NCBI GenBank assembly: GCA_963575645.1
Contig: OY754464.1
Span: forward strand, 60,610,948 to 60,674,947
Length of the DNA stretch: 64,000 nucleotides
Origin: Xanthostigma xanthostigma
Lineage: Eukaryota > Arthropoda > Insecta > Raphidioptera > Raphidiidae
Reading direction: 5' to 3'
Shown: in pieces, positions 34,821 to 45,825 of the stretch
Layout of the letters: every line of letters starts with the position of its first letter
Numbering within the stretch: position 1 is the stretch's first letter
Made by a program: the position numbers and the translations under genes
The notes under the pieces: model-generated
Seen by the model: the letters and a program-made list of their open reading frames with translations, nothing else
What the model was told of the DNA's origin: nothing
Databases searched by the model: none

Positions 34821-35981
34821 GATGGAAAAGTCGAAAGCAGAACATTTGACTTAGGAACTTTGTTTGGACTAGTTAGGAGATAAACATACTAAAAGTCCTT
34901 GCCCCTCTGAGGTACGCCCGAAGGGGGGGAGCACAAAGAAGGTCCCGTTTTTTGGTTTTTTGCTTTCATCTCGAAAACGGTACGTCGTACGAAATTTTGT
35001 TGTAATACATAATGAAAGCTGATAAAATTCTCTACAACTTTAGCTTTCACACTTTTTATCTATCTCCAATCTTTGCCTAGCTATGAGCTCCAAAAAACGG
35101 TCGATTTTCAAAAATGTGTTAAATTCTCTGTAGCACATTGTAACAATACGAATTTGTCAAAATCATTTCGTATCGCTCATACAAACTATTAAAAACACCC
35201 ACACACTATTAAAAAATAACATAAGCTTTAACCTATTGAAGGCCCTGGGCACATTAGGATTATGGGGCCCCTATGACCTTAACAGAGCACTATTTTGTTA
35301 GAATAGACAAAGAAAATAGATAAACAAGGTTCTAGATTCTAAGTCGAGGAATGTGATATAAAATGCATATATTTAAAAGGATCACGTTCCCAAATTTAAC
35401 ATGAAGGACACAAAAAAAATAAGTATATGAAAAATAGTTCACTGATGATTTTTGTTTAAAACAGTTTAGGTACTTAGTATACCATTAAACTAGGGGGTCC
35501 CTATCGATCGCGGGGCCCTGGGCACGTGCCAGAGTACCCAGTGGGAAAGAGGGCCCTGTGTGGAGGTACTCCCAGCTTATGTTATTTTTTAATAGTGTGT
35601 GGGTGTTTTTAATAGTGTGGATGACCGATATGAAATGATTTTGACAAATTCGTATTGGTACAATGTGCTACAGAGAATTTAACACATTTTTGAAAATCGA
35701 CCATTTTTCGGAACTCATAGCTAGGCAAAGATTGGAGATAGATAAAAAGTGTGAAAACTAAAGTTGTAGAGAATTTTATCAGCTTTCATTATGTATTCCA
35801 ACAAAATTTCGTACGACGTACCGTTTTCGAGATGAAAGCAAAATACCAAAAAACGGGACCTTCTTTGTGCTCCCCCCCCTTCGGGCGTACCTCGGAGGGG
35901 TAAGGACTTTTAGTATGTTTATCTCCTAACTAGTCCAAACAAAGTTCCTAAGTCAAATGTTCTGCTTTCGACTTTTCCATC
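34821..35981. mobile_element. Long fold-back element, GATGGAAAAGTCG family, TA-flanked
   Basis: Left end GATGGAAAAGTCGAAAGC and right end GCTTTCGACTTTTCCATC between TA (34819-34820, 35982-35983). Arms of ~400 bp agree nearly throughout (GGTACGTCGTACGAAATTTT, CTTTGCCTAGCTATGAG, AATTCGTATTG/AATACGAATT). The ~370 bp loop (about 35225-35585) includes the word GGGCCCTGGGCACGTGCC. Non-coding. Confidence 0.85.
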
Positions 35982-35983
35982 TA

Positions 35984-36985
35984 GAACTATTCGTTGCTTA
36001 AGCTATTCTCAATTTATCTTGTAAATTTCGTGATCAGATTGATTTGTTTTTTTTTCTTTGATAACATTTTACTCACAAAATAAAATGAAATCATGTTTAA
36101 GATTTATATAAAAAAAACTTCTTCTTTGGTGTATATAAAGTAGGCCAACTTCATGATGGAGAAATATTTTCACGGGCAACTAGTCACGGCTTTTCCACTT
36201 ACATTTACTTAATAAATATCTCCACTCATCTTCACTGAAAGCTTTTCACTAACAAAGTAAGACATTAGGTTGCTTTCGGTAATTTATTATATCTGATGAT
36301 CGCTTATCGTCGACCTAACGATATTATTAAAGTGATCTGATTTATACTCGAGACGAAAGCATTTGTTTATAAATTACCCTTAATGATCGTTCTTATCGCA
36401 TAATGGCATATTGACTTTGTTAAAACGAATACTTAAAGATCAAATATTGAGTTGTTATAAAAAAAAACAAATAAAACTAAAAGTACTTAACCATTTTTCT
36501 AAAATGAAACTTTTTAGCTCGCAATAAAGCAGCATTTTCTGTAACGGAAATTGGTAAATGACGTTACATCATGAACAATTTAAATATAATTGCAATTTTT
36601 ACAGCATCCTTAAGGCTTTACATTAAGAACAGTTAGATCAGTTCGTTAGGTGGCGCTTATTGACTGTTTGAAAATGGTAAACCCAGGTTAAAATCCAGAT
36701 TAGTAGTTTTTTTACCATTCCAACTCCACAAGTGGGTACTGTTACACATTTAGGTCAAAATTCACTTTTCCAAAACATTTTGTTTTGATAACGATTTTAT
36801 TTAACAGTTTGTAATGTGCATAATATAGAAATTTTATTTTTTTTTGCAAATTATTTTTAAATTACAAAAAAAAATTAAATTAGCACATTATGTGTTTATG
36901 GATAATAAAAGTGTATTAATTAAAAAGTTTCACTTCTACATAGTTCAATTACGACACCCGTGGTGTTTTTTTGTACACTAAATTG
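35984..36985. other. No gene seen; R1 end fragment
   Basis: 36713-36800 matches the left end of R1 (TACCATTCCAACTCCACAAG, TTTAGGTCAAAATTCACTTT) and is cut off. The rest is AT-rich and featureless. Confidence 0.5.
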
Positions 36986-37719
36986 AGAAAGGGTCTAGCC
37001 GACTTGCCATATGGAAATTGCACTGACGTCTTATGAACATAGTTTCACCTTTGAAATATTACTTTTTTGCTTAAAGTACTGATACTGTGATTTTAGATCT
37101 CTGCTTTCACTCATAAGGGAGATATGAGGGTAACAACCCCTAACGACATCTTTTTTTTTCTCAGAAACTATGACAGATATTTGAATGAATCCAACGCGAA
37201 AATATAGGTATCAATTAGTTCTATATTTGGTATTTTTTTTATATTTTTAGTTTAATTTTCAGAAGTGCAAAACGCAAAATTTATTTTTTGAGGGTGGTTT
37301 TTTATGTGAACTACTGGAGATACACCAACCAAATAAATATCATGTAATCATCTAAGAGTCTACTGTAATATATCATAAATACAAAACTTTGCGTTTGGTG
37401 GAACATAGTTAAAAAAAAAAACGATAGCGCATGAACTACATATTATAGATAATATACCAGTGCACTGTATAGCATTTTGCTATTTTACAAGTACCTAGTA
37501 AGTTACATCGAAATCTGTTTCCTTGCTTGCGTCATGGTCACGCTCTACGCAAAAGTAGCTACTGTCTTTTATTATTTATTAATTATTATTATTATTTATT
37601 ATTATTATTTAAAAATAGCTATTGTGCGTTAGTTTTTATTTAATTCGTTTAAGAACTGTTATTTAATGAAGGATGGAGTCCAATGAAGATAGGGGAAATG
37701 CAAAGGAAGTGTGTTAATT

Positions 37720-37955
37720 GTAACTTAAGTATAAAAAAAAGTAAACAAAGTTACTACAGAGGAAGAAATACGTAAATATTAGACATACTGTAAAAATACC
37801 GTATGTTTGTATATTACTATTAATTTATTAAGCTGCGTTTATTACAGAATATCGAACCAGTCTTTACTGTATTTTTACAGTATGCCTGATATTTACGTAT
37901 TTCTTCGTCTGTATAGTAACTTTATTTGATTTTTTTTTTTAATTAAGTTACAATT
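37720..37955. mobile_element. Nested inverted-repeat MITE in fold-back loop
   Basis: TTAATTGTAACTTAAGTA and TTAAGTTACAATTAA mark the ends; inner words GAAGAAATACGTAAATATTA and TACTGTAAAAATAC are mirrored. About 230 bp with a short centre. Confidence 0.7.
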
Positions 37956-37958
37956 AAC

Positions 37959-38221
37959 CAAGGGCGTAGATGTGGGGGGGTACAGGGGGTAATTACCCCC
38001 CCCAGGATCCCAGCCACAACAAACGAAAAAATACTTTTTTGTTGCGGAAATGAAAGGACCTTTTTTTTGCTCTTCTATTGTGCCGACACACGATAAAATT
38101 TTAGTTAGGTTGCTAAAAAAGGTTTTCGATTTTATTTTCGAGGTTAGGAATCTTTAAAAAATATTGATTTTGTCGCTTTAGCCCTCCCCCCAACCTCAGA
38201 AAAAAAAATATCTACGCCCTT
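37959..38221. mobile_element. Nested MITE, AGGGCGTAGAT ends
   Basis: AGGGCGTAGATGTGG at left and ATATCTACGCCCT at right are inverted. The interior block GTTGCGGAAATGAAAGGACC also occurs, inverted, in the hAT fragment at 42738-43007. The G and C homopolymers near 37974-38003 and 38183-38193 are part of it. Confidence 0.65.
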
Positions 38222-38734
38222 ACTAGGTACTTGTAAAATAGCAAAATGCTATACAGTGCACTGGTATATCTATAATATGTAGTTCATGCGCTATCGTTTT
38301 TTTTTTTTTTAACTATGTTCCACCAAACGCAAAGTTTTGTATTTATGATATATTACAGTAGACTCTTAGATGATTACATGATATTTATTTGGTTGGTGTA
38401 TCTCCAGTAGTTCACATAAAAAACCACCCTCAAAAAATAAATTTTGCGGTTTGCACTTCTGAAAATTAGACTAAAAATATAAAAAAAATACCAAATATAG
38501 AACTAATTGATACCTATATTTTCGCGTTGGATTCATTCAAATATCTGTTATAGTTTCTGAGAAAAAAAAAGATGTCGTTAGGGGTTGTTACCCTCATATC
38601 TCCCTTATGAGTGAAAGCAGAGATCTAAAATCACAGTATCAGTACTTTAGGCAAAAAAGTAATATTTCAAAGGTGAAACTATGTTCATAGACGTCAGTGC
38701 AATTTCCATATGGCAAGTCGGCTAGACCCTTTCT

Positions 38735-39107
38735 ACAAAATGCCATACTTCGGTTTTTATGGTTGAATTATTCAACCCATCATTAATTAAGAAATAAAAG
38801 TTTGTGTATCTTTTTCGTGAATGAAGGCATTTTGACGAACAAGAGACATGATAAAACGAATGACAGCAAGTTTTAACAGTCAGTCGTATCATAATATCAT
38901 TACAGACAAGATACCTAAATCATTTTTCCCATGTATCTCCTGTAAAATAGCTGATTTTCAACTAATTTTCACAATCTTAGACAGTTCAATTTTAAGCATG
39001 CTTGTCTAATTGTAGGCTGCGTTTAGTTCTCATGCGATTAGCATTAGACTATAAATTACTATGAAAATGATATTACTACTAAAAAATTTCGTAGAATAGT
39101 AAAAACA
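38735..39107. other. No gene seen
   Basis: AT-rich spacer between the fold-back and repeat W copy B; nothing recognised. Confidence 0.4.
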
Positions 39108-39868
39108 AAAGTTACAACGAATTTTATTTTGTAAGAGACTGTACACAATACATCTGAGCTTTAATATACAGATACACTTATACAGGGTGTATCACTAACA
39201 GAAAACGGTACATGGGGAAAACTCCATTGTGCAAATTAGTTGATCAACGATTACTTTGGCCACATATGAGAATGGGTAACATGGTAACGCTGACTAACCA
39301 TTATTTAATAACAATTATAGCTAATTATAATGAATAATTAGAAAAATCAGTTAAAATAATTCTTTAATATTAAATGAATTGATTTTTGTTAAGGAAACAT
39401 TTTTTATTCAGAAAATATTTTTTTACATACAAACAGTTAAAATAAAAAAATAAAGCAATTAATCCGTTATAAAAACTTTCTCTAACTTTATCTAACATTA
39501 CTAAACTGTCAAATGAACAGCAATATGCATTTGATACTGTATAGGTACACCGTGGTAATCATGGTAACGACCTCTGAATAGAGGGCAAAGCAATCTCTGA
39601 TCTTAACTAATTAATTGTACTGTGTACTTTTCCCTATGTACAGTTTCCTGTGATACACCCTGTATACAATTACAGTTGCAAGTACAATAGAAATAATTTT
39701 ATTTTTTAACAAAATTGTAAAAGAAGTCAGAGTTTTTTTCAAAAATTTTATAATTTTTGAGTTTACAATGCATTAGTTTTTAGAACATAATATTCTAAGA
39801 ACTGTTTTTGAGATATTCTGGAATGTACTCGTTTTCTTTATAGTTGGTATATCTCAAGCATGTTAATT
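39108..39868 (-). repeat. Repeat W, copy B, split by MITE
   Basis: Reverse-complement match to W copy A. It lacks the 1.58 kb fold-back present in A and instead contains the MITE at 39183-39662, so each copy shows the other's pre-insertion state. Confidence 0.7.
39183..39662. mobile_element. TA-flanked MITE, CAGGGTGTATCAC family
   Basis: Ends CAGGGTGTATCAC and GTGATACACCCTG with TA outside (39181-39182, 39663-39664). Outer ~45 bp TIRs are partly matched (ACGGTACATGGGGAAAA / TTTTCCCTATGTACAGT) and TAGTTGATCAACGATTA is loosely mirrored by GATCTTAACTAATTA. About 480 bp; no ORF. Confidence 0.85.
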
Positions 39869-39944
39869 ATGCACATTTGATTGTTAATATCTCGTTTTAC
39901 AGACGGTGAAAAAATTTCATTTTTTTAAATTACATAGTTTAGTA

Positions 39945-40181
39945 GTCCAGGAGGTAGTGAATTTCTTTTGTACTCATTTTCCCAGTCGGTGAATATGAAA
40001 TAGTTTGTTCGGATGGTGACATAAAACAACAATTTGTGAGTCTGGCTCTAACGCATTTTCCGCCTCAACCCATCGGAACATCCCCCTCCCCCCAATATAT
40101 AGGAATTTTGCTTAGAATAACAATCCGAATAATTCTATCGGTGTTTCCTGACTGGGAAAATAAGTACCGAAAATCTTCACT
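39945..40181. mobile_element. GTCCAGGAGGCAGTGA MITE, deleted copy
   Basis: Begins GTCCAGGAGGTAGTGA after TA (39943-39944) and shares TCATTTTCCCAGTCGG, GAGTCTGGCTC, CGCCTCAACCCATCGGAA and ATTCTATCGGTGTTT with 17000-17905. The central motif array is deleted to one AGTCTGGC (40039) and the right TIR is lost at TCTTCACTAAG. Confidence 0.8.
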
Positions 40182-40830
40182 AAGTTTTTAAACCTCCACT
40201 TAGTTATACATTTTCAAATTTAATAAAGCACAGCGTTTTAGATTATTTACACTGAATAAATTTATTTTTATAACACTTGTTTTGCACAGCATAACGACTT
40301 CAACAATGAAATGTCTGACGAAACGGCTGTGTTGTGCGAGTGCGAAGAAATTGTTAAAAATGTATAAATTAATTAAAACGCTGTATTTATAGTAAATTTA
40401 TAATGTTTCAGTCAAAGTTTAAAAATAATGGAAAAGTGATTAAAATGGAAGATCGCAATGATGCGAATGTCGTTTGTTATAACATAACAGACGTTAAATG
40501 GATTTTTATTGTAACGTGTAATCAAAAATATTGGCTCTGAATCAAGCAAAATATTATCATAGAAGGAAGTATCGGAACGAATTGAAGTTTACATTAAGAG
40601 GAATTCTTAGGATATATAAGATATATAACTTCTAGATGATAAATTGTTATAGTGTCCGTTCGTGTATTATATATATCCTCGGCCGGAAAACAAAAAAGTC
40701 TATGTCAGATTCTCAATAAATTAAAGTTAAGGATACGGGAACAGTTAGGTCGGCCGTACACGAGCAGCTTTAAACTCTCGAAATTGATTGTTTCAAGCAT
40801 CGACTGCATGGCGAAAATATTCGAATTAGT
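40182..40830. other. No gene seen
   Basis: AT-rich. An ORF from 40652 to 40960 (102 codons, plus) starts here and runs into the CTTGCGGTC cluster; it has no domain I recognise and I do not call it. Confidence 0.4.
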
Positions 40831-41170
40831 GCCCCTTGCGGTCGTGCCATTTGCGGTCAGAACAATATTATCGTTTGAAGAGTTCTATTCAGACGTTAAT
40901 CAAAGATTTGTTAATTATCGTTTCGCTTGCGGTCAATCGATATTATTAGAAGAATTCTAAAACACCATCGCATCAACAGCACCCCGTAATAGTTTTTTTA
41001 AGGAACTCCCCCATAGCCCCATCTTTTTTGACTGCGCAACAAAAGCATTTGGAATTGCCGATTTATAAAGTTACTTTCTTAACCGCAAGTGAGATCGCCT
41101 CTGATTAATTATTTGAATTTTTTCATATGACCGCAAGTGGGACGAAATTTTTTCCGACCGCAAGTGGGAA
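40831..41170. mobile_element. Inverted CTTGCGGTC motif cluster (MITE-like)
   Basis: Three CTTGCGGTC-type words at 40835, 40850 and 40926 are followed by three in reverse (ACCGCAAG at 41082, 41130 and 41157, two continuing GTGGGA). The symmetrical layout resembles subterminal repeats of a small DNA transposon. No clean TIR or duplication was found. Confidence 0.5.
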
Positions 41171-41639
41171 GAAACCAAATATTCTACGGACAACACGACC
41201 GCTCGAGCGATCATGATCGCAATGAGCAGTCACCAGCACCGACTGCTTGACTGTTGAGTGCCCGTGAGTATGTTTATCTGGGCAACGCGACAGAGAGCAG
41301 GGAAAAATTTGTCTCAAAATGTATATTGCAACAGATTTTGAGACCACTCTAGCGGTTGAACACGTTGAGGCGGACCAAATTAATTTTTCACTGTTAATGA
41401 AAGTTGTGGTCCGTTATCACATTTTTTTTTTAAATTTAGATTAATGGAGGTGTGAAACGTCACAATGTTATACATAAAAGATAAACTAAAATTAACCTGA
41501 CAACATTCTTTCACAAAGTGAAAAATAATCTAATGTTCCATTGCGTTCGTGGTTTGTGACGAATTCGAATGCAAGTACCTGCTTGTAAAAGACAGATTAT
41601 TTTTCTTAAAAACCGTACACTGAAACCTGAGTGATTGAG
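41171..41639. other. No gene seen
   Basis: A slightly GC-richer patch at 41180-41310 carries a 74-codon minus ORF that also crosses the preceding repeat. Nothing recognisable. Confidence 0.4.
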
Positions 41640-42010
41640 AATTGGGTAAGGGGGAAAACTCTCTAAGTGGGAGTAATTGCCAGGTACCGTATTTGTAACC
41701 CTCTAAAACCTCTATAAGTGAGAAACAGAAACCTCTATAGGAGAAAGACGTTTTTCACTCATGGACCTCTATAACTGAGACTACTTCTTGCCTGTACCTA
41801 TATAAGCGATAGTCGAACGTATTAATAGTTCCAAGAAAATTAAGAATGAGTCATAAATAGCTGAACTAACTAATATTTTTTTTTGTATAGTTTTCAGAGA
41901 AAGGCCACTCCTGTACCACTATAATCTAGAAACTCGGGTTAGTGAAAACCCTTTATAAGCGAAAAGAGATCGCGATCACTTGGACTCTTGCTTATCCAAA
42001 TTCTACTGCA
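41640..42010. mobile_element. pogo/Tigger-like non-coding remnant
   Basis: Repeated CCTCTATAAGYGA-like words at 41709, 41732, 41766, 41797 and 41949, and a right end GGACTCTTGCTTATCCAAAT followed by TCTACTGCA and TA. Read in reverse, that end begins TGCAGTAGAATTTGGATAA. Such CTATAAGCGA repeats and the CAGTA...GGATAA end are characteristic of pogo/Tigger elements. The left end is too diverged to place. Confidence 0.55.
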
Positions 42011-42411
42011 TAGCGATTAAAAAAAAAATTAGCATATCGTCATAGACAAGTAAGTGAGAGCAATATTTAAGGTGCGTTTTAAGGTGCTATGACGTGTCAT
42101 TTATAAGTTTTTTTTTGCGTTTAATCGATTTTTTAAATCCTTTACCTACACCTATTGAAGAGCTATGATGCTGCACATAATATTCCATTTGTGTTGGTCG
42201 AGGGTTAAGAATATAAATATAATATATCTGTATCTGAAGATGTAGAAATAGTGCGAAAAAAGCGACGTAGACAGTTTTACCTTTCGAGCGTAGATATATT
42301 ATGTATTAATGTTACGTGAATTTCGCCATGAGATCATTTTCTATTACATTTGAGTTACTATTAATCATATCTGTTTCGCATCTACCTCAGTTCTAACATA
42401 ATACATATATA
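42011..42411. other. No gene seen
   Basis: AT-rich sequence with no recognised feature. Confidence 0.4.
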
Positions 42412-42419
42412 GTATATAA

Positions 42420-42712
42420 CAATGTTTCCCAAACTGTGGGTCGTGACCCACTGGTGGGTCGCGAATCGATTTTTGCTGAGTCGCGACAAGATCTTGAATG
42501 TATATTTTTGACAAATATGTGTGCTGTCCGTAGCGATGACGTTAAAATAAATGTAAACAAAATGAAATAAAAAGTTTTTTTTTTGTTGAGATACCTTTTC
42601 TGGCTATAGTCAAGTAATTCTGATAAATTCAGTGCGCCGAGAATGAACTGGGCCACTGTAAATTGAGTTTCTAAAAAGTGGGTCGCAATTATTAAAAGTT
42701 TGGGAACCCCTG
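42420..42712. mobile_element. hAT MITE with 8-bp target duplication
   Basis: TIRs CAATGTTTCCCAAACT and AGTTTGGGAACCCCTG (inverted, 3 mismatches in 16) with subterminal GGGTCGTGACCCAC / GTGGGTCGCAA. The flanking octamers GTATATAA (42412-42419) and CTATATAA (42713-42720) match at 7 of 8 positions, as expected for hAT. The 87-codon minus ORF across it (42393-42656) is not a transposase. Confidence 0.9.
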
Positions 42713-42737
42713 CTATATAATATAACTAGTTATATAG

Positions 42738-43007
42738 CAGGGGCGGGCAAATCTTTTGACTGTCGGGCCACTTTGCCGATAAAAATTTGACCGTGGGGCA
42801 AAAATTTCGAGAGCAAAAAAAAAAAGCTCCTTTCATTTCCGCAACAAAAAGAAGGTCTTTTTTCGTCTGTTGTGGCCCTAGCTATTTACTATTTTTCTAA
42901 AAATTTTTAATGCGCCAAATTATATTGGCAAACTATCTTCGGTCTTAATAATCATTTATAAAATGCTTCGCGGGCCGGATCCGGACCATGAGTCAGACCA
43001 CCCGTAG
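42738..43007. mobile_element. Second hAT-like remnant, CAGGGGCGGGCAAA end
   Basis: CAGGGGCGGGCAAATCTTTTG followed by GGGCCACTTTGCCG is a classic hAT terminus, and GCGGGCCGGATCCGGACC near the far side is typical of the same families' other end, although the final bases are eroded. It lies 25 bp from the other hAT copy. Its block CCTTTCATTTCCGCAAC is shared, inverted, with 37959-38221. Confidence 0.7.
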
Positions 43008-43306
43008 CGGTCGTTTTTTTCGAAAACGGTTAGTCGTAGAGAGTTGTGTCAAAAATCTGTATCATAAAAGCCCTAATGAAGAATCGAATGGTGATATTTT
43101 TTTCCCCGGAAAGGTCGGCTTCCCTAATAGTTTGCTCCAGAATGTTCAAAACTCCGGAATATTAAATGGCAAGATAGGTCGAAAGTGGTACCTATTGTCG
43201 AAAAGATCTTTAAAAAATAAGCAAGTTTTGTAGGACATTTTTTTTTTGTTACTGCCACCCCTGTTAAGTAATATTCGTTTAAATTATTAAATTTACATCA
43301 TTTAAT
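43008..43306. other. No gene seen; small ORF
   Basis: An 81-codon ORF at 42988-43233 starts inside the hAT remnant and has no recognised domain. Confidence 0.4.
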
Positions 43307-43308
43307 TA

Positions 43309-43922
43309 CGGAAGCCGGGTTGGCTCATTGGTGACTAGTGGAGTAGTGGCACCGCACACGGCCACTTCCAACATGTTAACGCGTGCACGCGTTAACATGT
43401 GTCCGTGTGCGGGATAAATGCAGATTTCTGCCTTATCCGTGTGCGGGATAAATGCAGATTTCTACCTTATCCTGGAACGGTAATCGAGCTATCTCTGTCT
43501 TTTAACTGTCAAATTCTGTGAGCAGCGTTACTTTTTGCATTGAGGTTAGGCGTAGCTGAAGTTTTGTTTATAGTGAAATAAAGTAATAAAGAATTTCAAA
43601 GTAAACATTAGAAATGAGTTTATTGTTCATCACAGGTAATTTTACATTTTCATTTTTAATTTTAACGAAACTAATTTCTAATGTTTACTTTGAAATTCTT
43701 TATTACTTTATTTCACTATAAACAAAACTTCAGCTACGCCTAACCTCAATGCAAAAAGTAACGCTGCTCACAGAATTTGACAGTTAAAAGACAGAGATAG
43801 CTCGATTACCGTTCCAGGATAAGGTAGAAATCTGCATTTATCCCGCACACGGACACATGTTGGAAGTAGCCGTGTGCGGTGCCACTACTCCACTAGTCAC
43901 CAATGAGCCAACCCGGCTTCCG
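43309..43922. mobile_element. Fold-back element, CGGAAGCCGGGT family, TA-flanked
   Basis: Ends CGGAAGCCGGGTTGGCTCAT and the complement, between TA (43307-43308, 43923-43924). Arms of ~290 bp match (GTAATCGAGCTATCTCTGTC, CAAAGTAAACATTAGAAAT). The left arm has two additions relative to the right: a 22-bp perfect palindrome GTTAACGCGTGCACGCGTTAAC (43376-43397) and a ~34 bp tandem duplication of GTGTGCGGGATAAATGCAG. Non-coding. Confidence 0.85.
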
Positions 43923-43930
43923 TATTTAAT

Positions 43931-44117
43931 ACACTTTCGGAACCCCGTTCATTAAAATTTTTTTTTTGTAAGCAGCATTTTTAAACTGAAAAAAAATAAA
44001 AAAGCAATTGAAAAATTAAATATTTTTATTTTTTTTTATTTAATTTTTCAATTGTTTTTTCATTTTAAAAATGCTGCTGACAAAAAAAAAAATTTAATGA
44101 ACGTGTTTCCGAAAGCG
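43931..44117. mobile_element. Small fold-back MITE
   Basis: CTTTCGGAACCCCGTTCATT at left, AATGAACGTGTTTCCGAAAG at right, and arms with AGCAGCATTTTTAAA / TTTAAAAATGCTGCT and CAATTGAAAAATTAAAT mirrored around an A/T centre. It lies next to the previous element. Confidence 0.8.
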
Positions 44118-44309
44118 TTTTGCTGTGTTAGTCTTCCAAAATTCAGGATATTTTTAAGAGAACAGATTTTTAAAAAAATTCACGAGTAATTCAAAATTGA
44201 TTTAATATATTTAAAAGTTCGTCTATATTATCCGGAAACGACGATCTTTTATTAATTTATTAAATAACAACCCATGTAATTGTCATCAAATTAATCATTT
44301 CACAATTAT

Positions 44310-44441
44310 TAGTGTATTTGCCATAAGGCACTTACACTATTGGCGTCGGTCGGATGGCGGGACCTAGGGGTCGGACCAAAATTTCTCGACGTTTCATAGC
44401 CTCCTAAGAAGTTTGGCACCATTTTTGGAAAAGTCTATTTA

Positions 44442-44487
<46 letters not shown>

Positions 44488-44973
44488 CGTATATATATAT
44501 ATGTGTACGGGCTATAACTTTCGAAGGAGTTAATTTATTTTAATGAAATTTGGACCACATGTTGAAATTCATCACCGCACGAAGCCTATTTAAAATGGGC
44601 CTAATCGGGCTACTTTAAGGGTGGGTTTTAGGGGTTGAAAAATATTTTTGGGCCCAAAAATACCGAAAAATTTCTCCGAATCGTTTCAAAATTGAAATTT
44701 AACCCTTTAGTAATGATTAAAATGTGCTACCAAAATTTTATTAAAATCGGCCCGACAGGACCGGACTTAAAAATTTTATGAAAACATTAGTCTGTAGATA
44801 TGGATTTATTAAGTGAGGGTGAGTTTAATTTGTTGTATTGATAGTAATATTAAAATTAAGAAAAAAATATTATTTTAAGGGGTGTATTAAGAGGTTAAAT
44901 TTTGTATTTTGTTCAAAAATTAAGTTAAGTTTATATAAGGGAGCCCACACTGCCTATAATAGCAAATACACTA
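44310..44973. mobile_element. TIR element with TA microsatellite
   Basis: TAGTGTATTTGC at left and GCAAATACACTA at right are inverted, with partly matched subterminal sequence (AAGGCACTTACACT / CACACTGCCTATA). A (TA)n run occupies ~44441-44505. About 660 bp. Superfamily unclear; the 62-codon ORF at 44838 is not convincing. Confidence 0.6.
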
Positions 44974-45825
44974 TATTGTCGGCAGGGTTTCGCACTGCGA
45001 CCCGAGTTTTTTTGTTGTGTTATTGACCACGAGATGTGTCTTTTTGACCGAAATTACGAATTTCACAAAAATGGAATCTCTAAACAATGGAGATTTAATA
45101 GCAAAGGGAATTGTTTATTAAAGAATTTATCAAAAGGTATTAAATAGCACGTTTTACTTGTTGCATGGTATGAAAGCGAGTCTAGCAGAGCTTTTAAATT
45201 CTGCATAATTAACTTCATAATACCTCCATTGATGCAACATTTTGAAAACTTTATTTTGATGAATAAATTATATTTCTTTTGTGTTTCGTCTCATATTTAC
45301 TGTTCGCCATTTTATGTTCATAAAATATTGAAAAGTCTTCTTTAATTATTATTAATTTAATAGACGGGTCGTTTTTTCTGTACGTCCATTAGAGATACGT
45401 TTTTTAATGTATATTTAAACATTGCATGGCAGATTTTAAATTTCAGAGCTACTCCACCAATTCGAGTGTGAGTTAAAAAATTCATAAATATATATATTTG
45501 TAAATTACTGATATTACATTTCATTTATTTCTTCGAATTAATGAAACGAAAAAAAATAATTGACACAGAATTAGTGAAATGAAAAATAATAATTGGCCTC
45601 ATATTTTATATTAGACGTTTTTAAACGCTTTTTTTTAAAGAGCACTACAAATGTTGAAACAGAGAAAAAACTGCATATTTTTTTTGTCTAACGTTTATAA
45701 AAGATACACTTGAAGCCTGTTTTACATTGGAGTAAAAAGACGCAACGTCTTGTATAATTGTAGGGATGTGGTACAAATAGTTTTTTTATCTTTTTTTGAG
45801 TCTTGTAACTATATAATATTAAGAA
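44974..45825. other. No gene seen
   Basis: AT-rich, no recognisable gene, RNA or repeat. Confidence 0.45.

Larger units (their letters stand above)
36988..38732. mobile_element. Long fold-back element (1.75 kb) with nested MITEs in its loop
   Basis: Ends AAAGGGTCTAGCCGAC and the reverse complement; arms 36988-37503 and 38219-38732 match closely (GACTTGCCATATGGAAATTG, GGTGAAACTATGTTCATA complement, AAAGTTTTGTATTTATGA). The first bases agree with the fold-back at 3215-4767 (AAGGGTATAGCC versus AAGGGTCTAGCC). The palindrome extends a few bases past the expected TA, so the target site is unclear. The loop holds two smaller inverted repeats: 37720-37955 and 37959-38221. Confidence 0.8.

Noticed and set aside
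44441-44505. The TA-rich run as a regulatory or origin element
   Set aside because: It is a TA microsatellite inside a TIR element.
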